The position numbers and the translations under genes are program-made. A stretch of 64,000 nt of DNA from Girardinichthys multiradiatus (Eukaryota; Chordata; Actinopteri; Cyprinodontiformes; Goodeidae), in NCBI RefSeq assembly GCF_021462225.1, contig NC_061796.1, positions 47,688,391 through 47,752,390 on the forward strand, written 5' to 3'. Below the pieces are notes generated by a model, which was given only the letters and a program-made list of their open reading frames with translations, was not told the origin of the DNA and ran no database searches. Numbering within the stretch: the stretch's first letter is position 1; each line of letters starts with the position of its first letter. Positions 1 to 64,000 of the stretch are shown piece after piece.

Positions 1-242
1 ATTTCAGATACAGGAAAAACTCAGATATACAAAAACCCAAATTAAAAACAGATCAGTTTCATGCAGTCATATGGATAAAAACATGCTGTCTCGGTTTTAA
101 AACTGAATTTTGATCAACACAATTAATTTTTACTGTCTGCTCAGTCAGCTCCTAAAAATAAAGTCTCTATTCGTTGAGATGAACAAGTTTCTGGTTTGTA
201 GTTCTTTGGCAGAGATGGAAAACAGTGTTGTAGTAAAAGTAT

Positions 243-248
243 TTTATT
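243..248 (-). terminator. Candidate poly(A) signal of col6a4
   Basis: AATAAA on the minus strand lies about 165 bases after the stop codon, giving a short 3' UTR. Other AT-rich hexamers are nearby, so the actual site is uncertain. Confidence 0.4.
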
Positions 249-413
249 TCAAATGTGTCTGTAAAATAAAACTTGATATAAAATAGAGGACAGTTTGTTT
301 GTAAAATATACAAAGCTCCTCCTGAGACCTGTTATTCTGATCCAGCTCAGTGGATTCCTGATTACATTTGGTTTCTAAAGCAGCACCTTAAGGTTTACAG
401 CTAATGTTCCTCC

Positions 414-60262
<59,849 letters not shown>

Positions 60263-60287
60263 GTTGGACGCTTGGTGGTTTTACTTC

Positions 60288-63200
60288 CTGCATGAAACAT
60301 GGTTAGAGTGGAACTTTATATGGTGAACTGAAGAACTGCTGTGATCATCTGCTACCTATTTTTATCAAACACCAAAGAAAACAGAAAGATATGTCTTAGT
60401 AAAAATCAAACTAACAAAATGTTCAGACATATATAAACATTTCAGCTCTGCTTCTGCTTCTCCTCTGACACCAGGAGGTGCTGAGGATCTTTTCTTCGAC
60501 GTTCTGCACGGACACCTTCAGCTCCTACCAGTTCTGGGCTTTAAAGAAAGACAGGGATTTCCATAGTGAAAAACCTTCTGTCATTAGTAGCTGAGCTCTT
60601 CCTTGGTCTTGCAACTGCTTTGTGGATCCAGAGCTCTGGTTTCCTGCTTCTTGGCTGATTATTTTTTAAATCTGTCCAGCTCTAGTTCGTGTGTCTCAGA
60701 TTCACAGTACCTTTCCTAACTTTTTCTGGCACAGTTTTGTTAATCAAATTGAAGAGCTTCATCCTGCAGAAGGAAGCTTAGGCATCTTCTCCCTGCAGTG
60801 ATGAATCAATGAAACATACCCGAGGTATCCCAAACATGATGGAGCTCTGAAATCAGTGGACTCTGTAATAAAAGTACAAAGCTGGACTGAAATCTCTCTT
60901 CAGTCACCTCTGAGCTGTCTGCTTTTACCCTGAAGAGCAGAAGGAAGCTCAAGTCTTTGTCTCAACATACAGGATGAAGAGCAGAATTTTACTGTCGTCT
61001 ATGAAAGCCTCACAATGTATGGAAATAAATGTTTGTGCATTTTAATCTCTAATTTAGATTTTAAAACATTTATGACCCTGCTGCACATTTAGGACGCATC
61101 AAACAGACATAGGAGGCAGGAAGCAAAGTTAAATAAAACACATAAAACCTTTTCAAACTAAGAAGGAGAAGAAACAAACACCTCTGTCCAACGACATTCA
61201 TCATCAAGGAGGACTTCCTGTAGCTTAGTTTCCCTCATGATTCCTGGTGAAAGAATCATTTAAAAGCAGGACTAAGATGGAAATTTAAACCAAACATCCA
61301 TTGTCTATGTCTGAGCTCTTCTGAGGACCTTCTTAGGACCTTCTTGCTGCAAGGCAGCAGCCCTCAGAGCTGCTTCATCCTGTAAACCAAACAGGGGATG
61401 CAACAACTAAACATGAAATCAGGCAGCAGAGGGAAAACAACACGGACGGACATGGTCTTAGAAACCTCTCAACATAAACACAGAATAAGACTCGAAACAT
61501 TTAAAAGCCAAGGAGCATCAATCCTGACAGGTGAATGATAGGATGCAGGTAAGTGATGAGCAACAGGTGGAAACAGAACCATCTGAAGACATGATGAAGG
61601 TACCTGAGGACATCTAGAGGCAAAGACAGGCAACAGAAAACCAAATAACTGTAACTAATGAAGAGCAAGAGACGAGGAAAAGCCTAAAACGGGAACAAAC
61701 CAGAAAGAAAACAAGAACACAGGTCCAACTAAAAACTTTAAATATTAGTTTTGCTTTTTTCACAGTTGTGAGAAAGAATGTCTAATTTGGCAGACACTTG
61801 AATGAATTTCCATCTTCATACGTTTATTTATCAGGACATTTCAACCTTTCAGAATGATTCACTTATTTATCTGTTGAAGTTCTTTGCATTGCTTTCTGAG
61901 CCAGTGATAGCGACGATCCCATAAGTAATCTGACTGTTAAAGCTGGCTCTCATGACAGCGCCAGATGTGTACAAATGATCATTTACAACTTATCAGTTCT
62001 CTTCTCTGAGCTGAATAGACAACAAAGAACAAGCTAAATCCCCCAAATGCAAAGAACAACAAACTCTTCTTTCGTGTTAAAGCTCGACAAACTTCAGACC
62101 TCAGAAAGCAGGTGACCTCCTGCAGGAAGAAAGCTGAAAGGTGCAACCAGGTTTAGGTCACATTCATTAAAAGAAGAACTCTGCAGATCAAAAGTGAGTT
62201 GCACTTTACTGTAAATGTTCCAGCCTGAAGCAGAACAAAGTTATTTGCATGGCAGAAGAATGAAAATATGAGTCACTCACAGTTCTGCTGCTGCATCAAT
62301 ACCACATGCATCCAAACTCTGGAGTCCCTCAGACACAGAGCTGCAGGATTGCTTCGGGTTTAGGTGTTCAGGAGGAGGAGGAAGATGAAGAGAGAATAAG
62401 TAGGATACAACTTTGGGACTCCTCCTCTTCCTCTGCCCAAAATTTCAGGAACCCTGGATTTAGGGCAGCTGTTGTTGCCCCCACCTGTGGTGCCCACCTG
62501 AGCTTTTCTAGCCCAGTTTAATTTCTGATGAGGTTCTGCACAGAGCTGCAGTCAGAGGCAGGACAGAAACCCACGTAGTTTGAGCTAAATGTTCTTACTA
62601 AACTGCTGCTAATTGCACCTATAATGTGCTACAAAAAATCACACTTTAATAAGCAGTAACTGGAGGTTTAATCACCTAATAATTGACTGAAAGCAGATGT
62701 TTCTGCTCCGGCGCTTCAGAACAGTGGGAAGAAACAAAAAGTGTTTGTGGGAGCAGAGAAAGGCTTGATATCAGCTCTGTGGGTCCCTGCATAAAATAAA
62801 GGACAAAAAAAAGAGAAAAAACTATTTCCTGGCATCACTGTGAGCAGAACCTCAAAGGAATGGTTCCGAGAAAATTCTGGAGAAAACTTGTTACGAGATC
62901 CCATATAAGGAAGTGTTGTTCTTTGACAGGCAGACCCACACAAATAAAATAGAATAATGCAGCTTCTGCTTTGAGGTTTTAGATGTCACCATTCTAATTT
63001 AGCACATTATGAGGAGCAAGGTTCTTCTCACTGTTTGCCAATGAGATTAGTTCAGCATTAAGTTCTGCCTCCAGAAGGTCCGACTTGGATGTTATCTGGT
63101 CCCTTGATTTACAAGGAGCCAACATTGTTCTGTGAATGACTGGCCACCTGTCTAGGGTGTCCCCCTCTCTCTCCTGTTCTGGAGAAAGGCACCAGCAACC

Positions 63201-63530
63201 CTGAAGGACCTGAAAGAGCTGACATGGTTAGGATGACCACCAGGGGGCAGAATTGATTTTAACCAGGAAACTAACTGCGCTACAAACGTTTAGCCTACAG
63301 ACAAATAAACCCTAATTCATGATCTGACATCGCTGCCAAATGACAAATGAATCCTTTCTAAATGAAGATGTATGATTTGATGAATGGTGGAGGAGGGAAT
63401 GTTCCAATTCAGTTTGTTGCCCTGAAGTGTTTAATTAAGTCAATCTGGCACCATGGAGACAAAAGTTGCTCCAAATTAAAGAGAAAAATGTGTGGATTTC
63501 TTTTTTCTGGTATTTTTCTTCTTTGATGTC
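60288..63530. other. Upstream flank of col6a4, no gene recognised
   Basis: No convincing ORF, RNA gene or transposon was seen. The promoter and the predicted non-coding first exon of col6a4 should lie here or beyond the window, but no core promoter could be fixed. Confidence 0.5.
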
Positions 63531-63539
63531 AGGAAAGAT

Positions 63540-64000
63540 AAATAAAACAAAGACTGGGGATGAAAAGGCTGCAGGGCTTCATTCATGGGAGCTTCGCTCT
63601 CTTTGTTTTTGTATTTTGTGTGTTTTTATGTCTTTCAAGCCACAGTTCTATGGTCTCATTCAGCAGAGAGGAACTTCTCAACATCAGAGAGTCCTCTCTT
63701 GGGATTTTTTCCCCATCTTTCATCGATCCGAAGTTCAATGAGCTCCTGGCAAGCGGAGCTGCGGCTCTATACGGGATACTGCGCAGGAAGCGTCGAAGGG
63801 GAAAGCATGCTGGCACGCTGGTAAAGCTCTGCAAAAGAGGACTTCGCACACCATTGCCTTCAATCCACCGGCTGTGTGGACTGTATGGACCGGTCTGAGA
63901 AACCTGACTACCTATAGGAGCCCCAACTACCTGAACAGAGTCGTCTCCTGGCCAACCGTCTGAATGGCTTCTGCTGCAGACATGACAAGAAGCCATTCAC
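63540..64000 (+). mobile_element. 5' part of a non-LTR retrotransposon ORF (cut by the window end)
   Basis: The frame from 63560 reads SFSREELLNIRESSLGIFSP, then PKFNELLASGAAALYGILRR and KRGLRTPLPSIHRLCG. This is the arginine-rich start of a fish LINE endonuclease ORF. It meets a stop after LYGPV, so this copy is broken. Confidence 0.65.

Noticed and set aside
61860..62520. Possible upstream gene or first exon at 62.3 kb (71-codon ORF with EEEDEE)
   Set aside because: No initiation context, splice sites or similarity were recognised. The predicted non-coding first exon of col6a4 could not be fixed by eye.

Overview
The window comes from a teleost fish genome. It contains intron-rich vertebrate-type coding sequence with canonical GT-AG splice sites. 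The interspersed repeats are typical of bony fish: tRNA-derived SINEs ending in CTGA repeats, L2-like LINEs, Tc1/mariner remnants and Gypsy-type LTRs. I cannot name the species. The repeat families look like those of cyprinodontiform or related percomorph fishes, but that is a weak guess.

I recognise one protein-coding gene, and it fills almost the whole window on the minus strand: a collagen VI long alpha chain, best called col6a4. I could follow it from the signal-peptide ATG at 60262 to a stop codon at 414-416 through 38 coding exons. Every exon has usable splice sites and every phase junction matches. The summed coding length is 7,386 bases (2,461 residues plus stop). The order is: signal peptide; seven von Willebrand A (vWA) domains on one exon each (59.5-39.8 kb); one vWA split over three exons (39.7-36.2 kb); a Cys-rich neck and a 336-residue collagen triple helix on 19 small exons (31.6-15.1 kb); a Cys-rich neck that includes a 12-base microexon; vWA C1 and C2 (11.2-7.5 kb); a short unique region; and a Kunitz domain (586-414). 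Two C-terminal vWA domains followed directly by a Kunitz domain, without a fibronectin III domain, fit the alpha-4 chain rather than alpha-3, alpha-5 or alpha-6. The product would be secreted and would replace alpha-3 in an alpha1-alpha2-alphaX collagen VI heterotrimer.

The introns hold a nested repeat landscape. The items are an internally deleted Gypsy-type element (4.0-6.5 kb), two related solo LTRs with perfect 5-base target duplications (11.6 and 57.3 kb), a 1.8 kb solo LTR inside a DNA transposon (32.0-33.8 kb), three copies of one Tc1-like family (8.8, 37.7 and 43.2 kb), a deletion derivative of another Tc1-like element (35.4 kb), several L2-like LINE pieces, four good tRNA-SINE copies, and long tetranucleotide arrays. 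The most unusual array fills nearly all of the 913-base intron between vWA exons 7 and 8. On the sense strand it reads (TCTG)n(CCTG)n, the same repeat types as the human myotonic dystrophy type 2 locus.

Apart from the 5' end of a LINE at the right edge, 60.3-64 kb is upstream flank with no recognisable gene. I found no prokaryote-type system, RNA gene or CRISPR array. The main points to examine are the apparent extra N-terminal vWA domain, the CCTG/TCTG intron, a Gly-to-Ala substitution inside the helix, the microexon, and the nested-transposon chronology.
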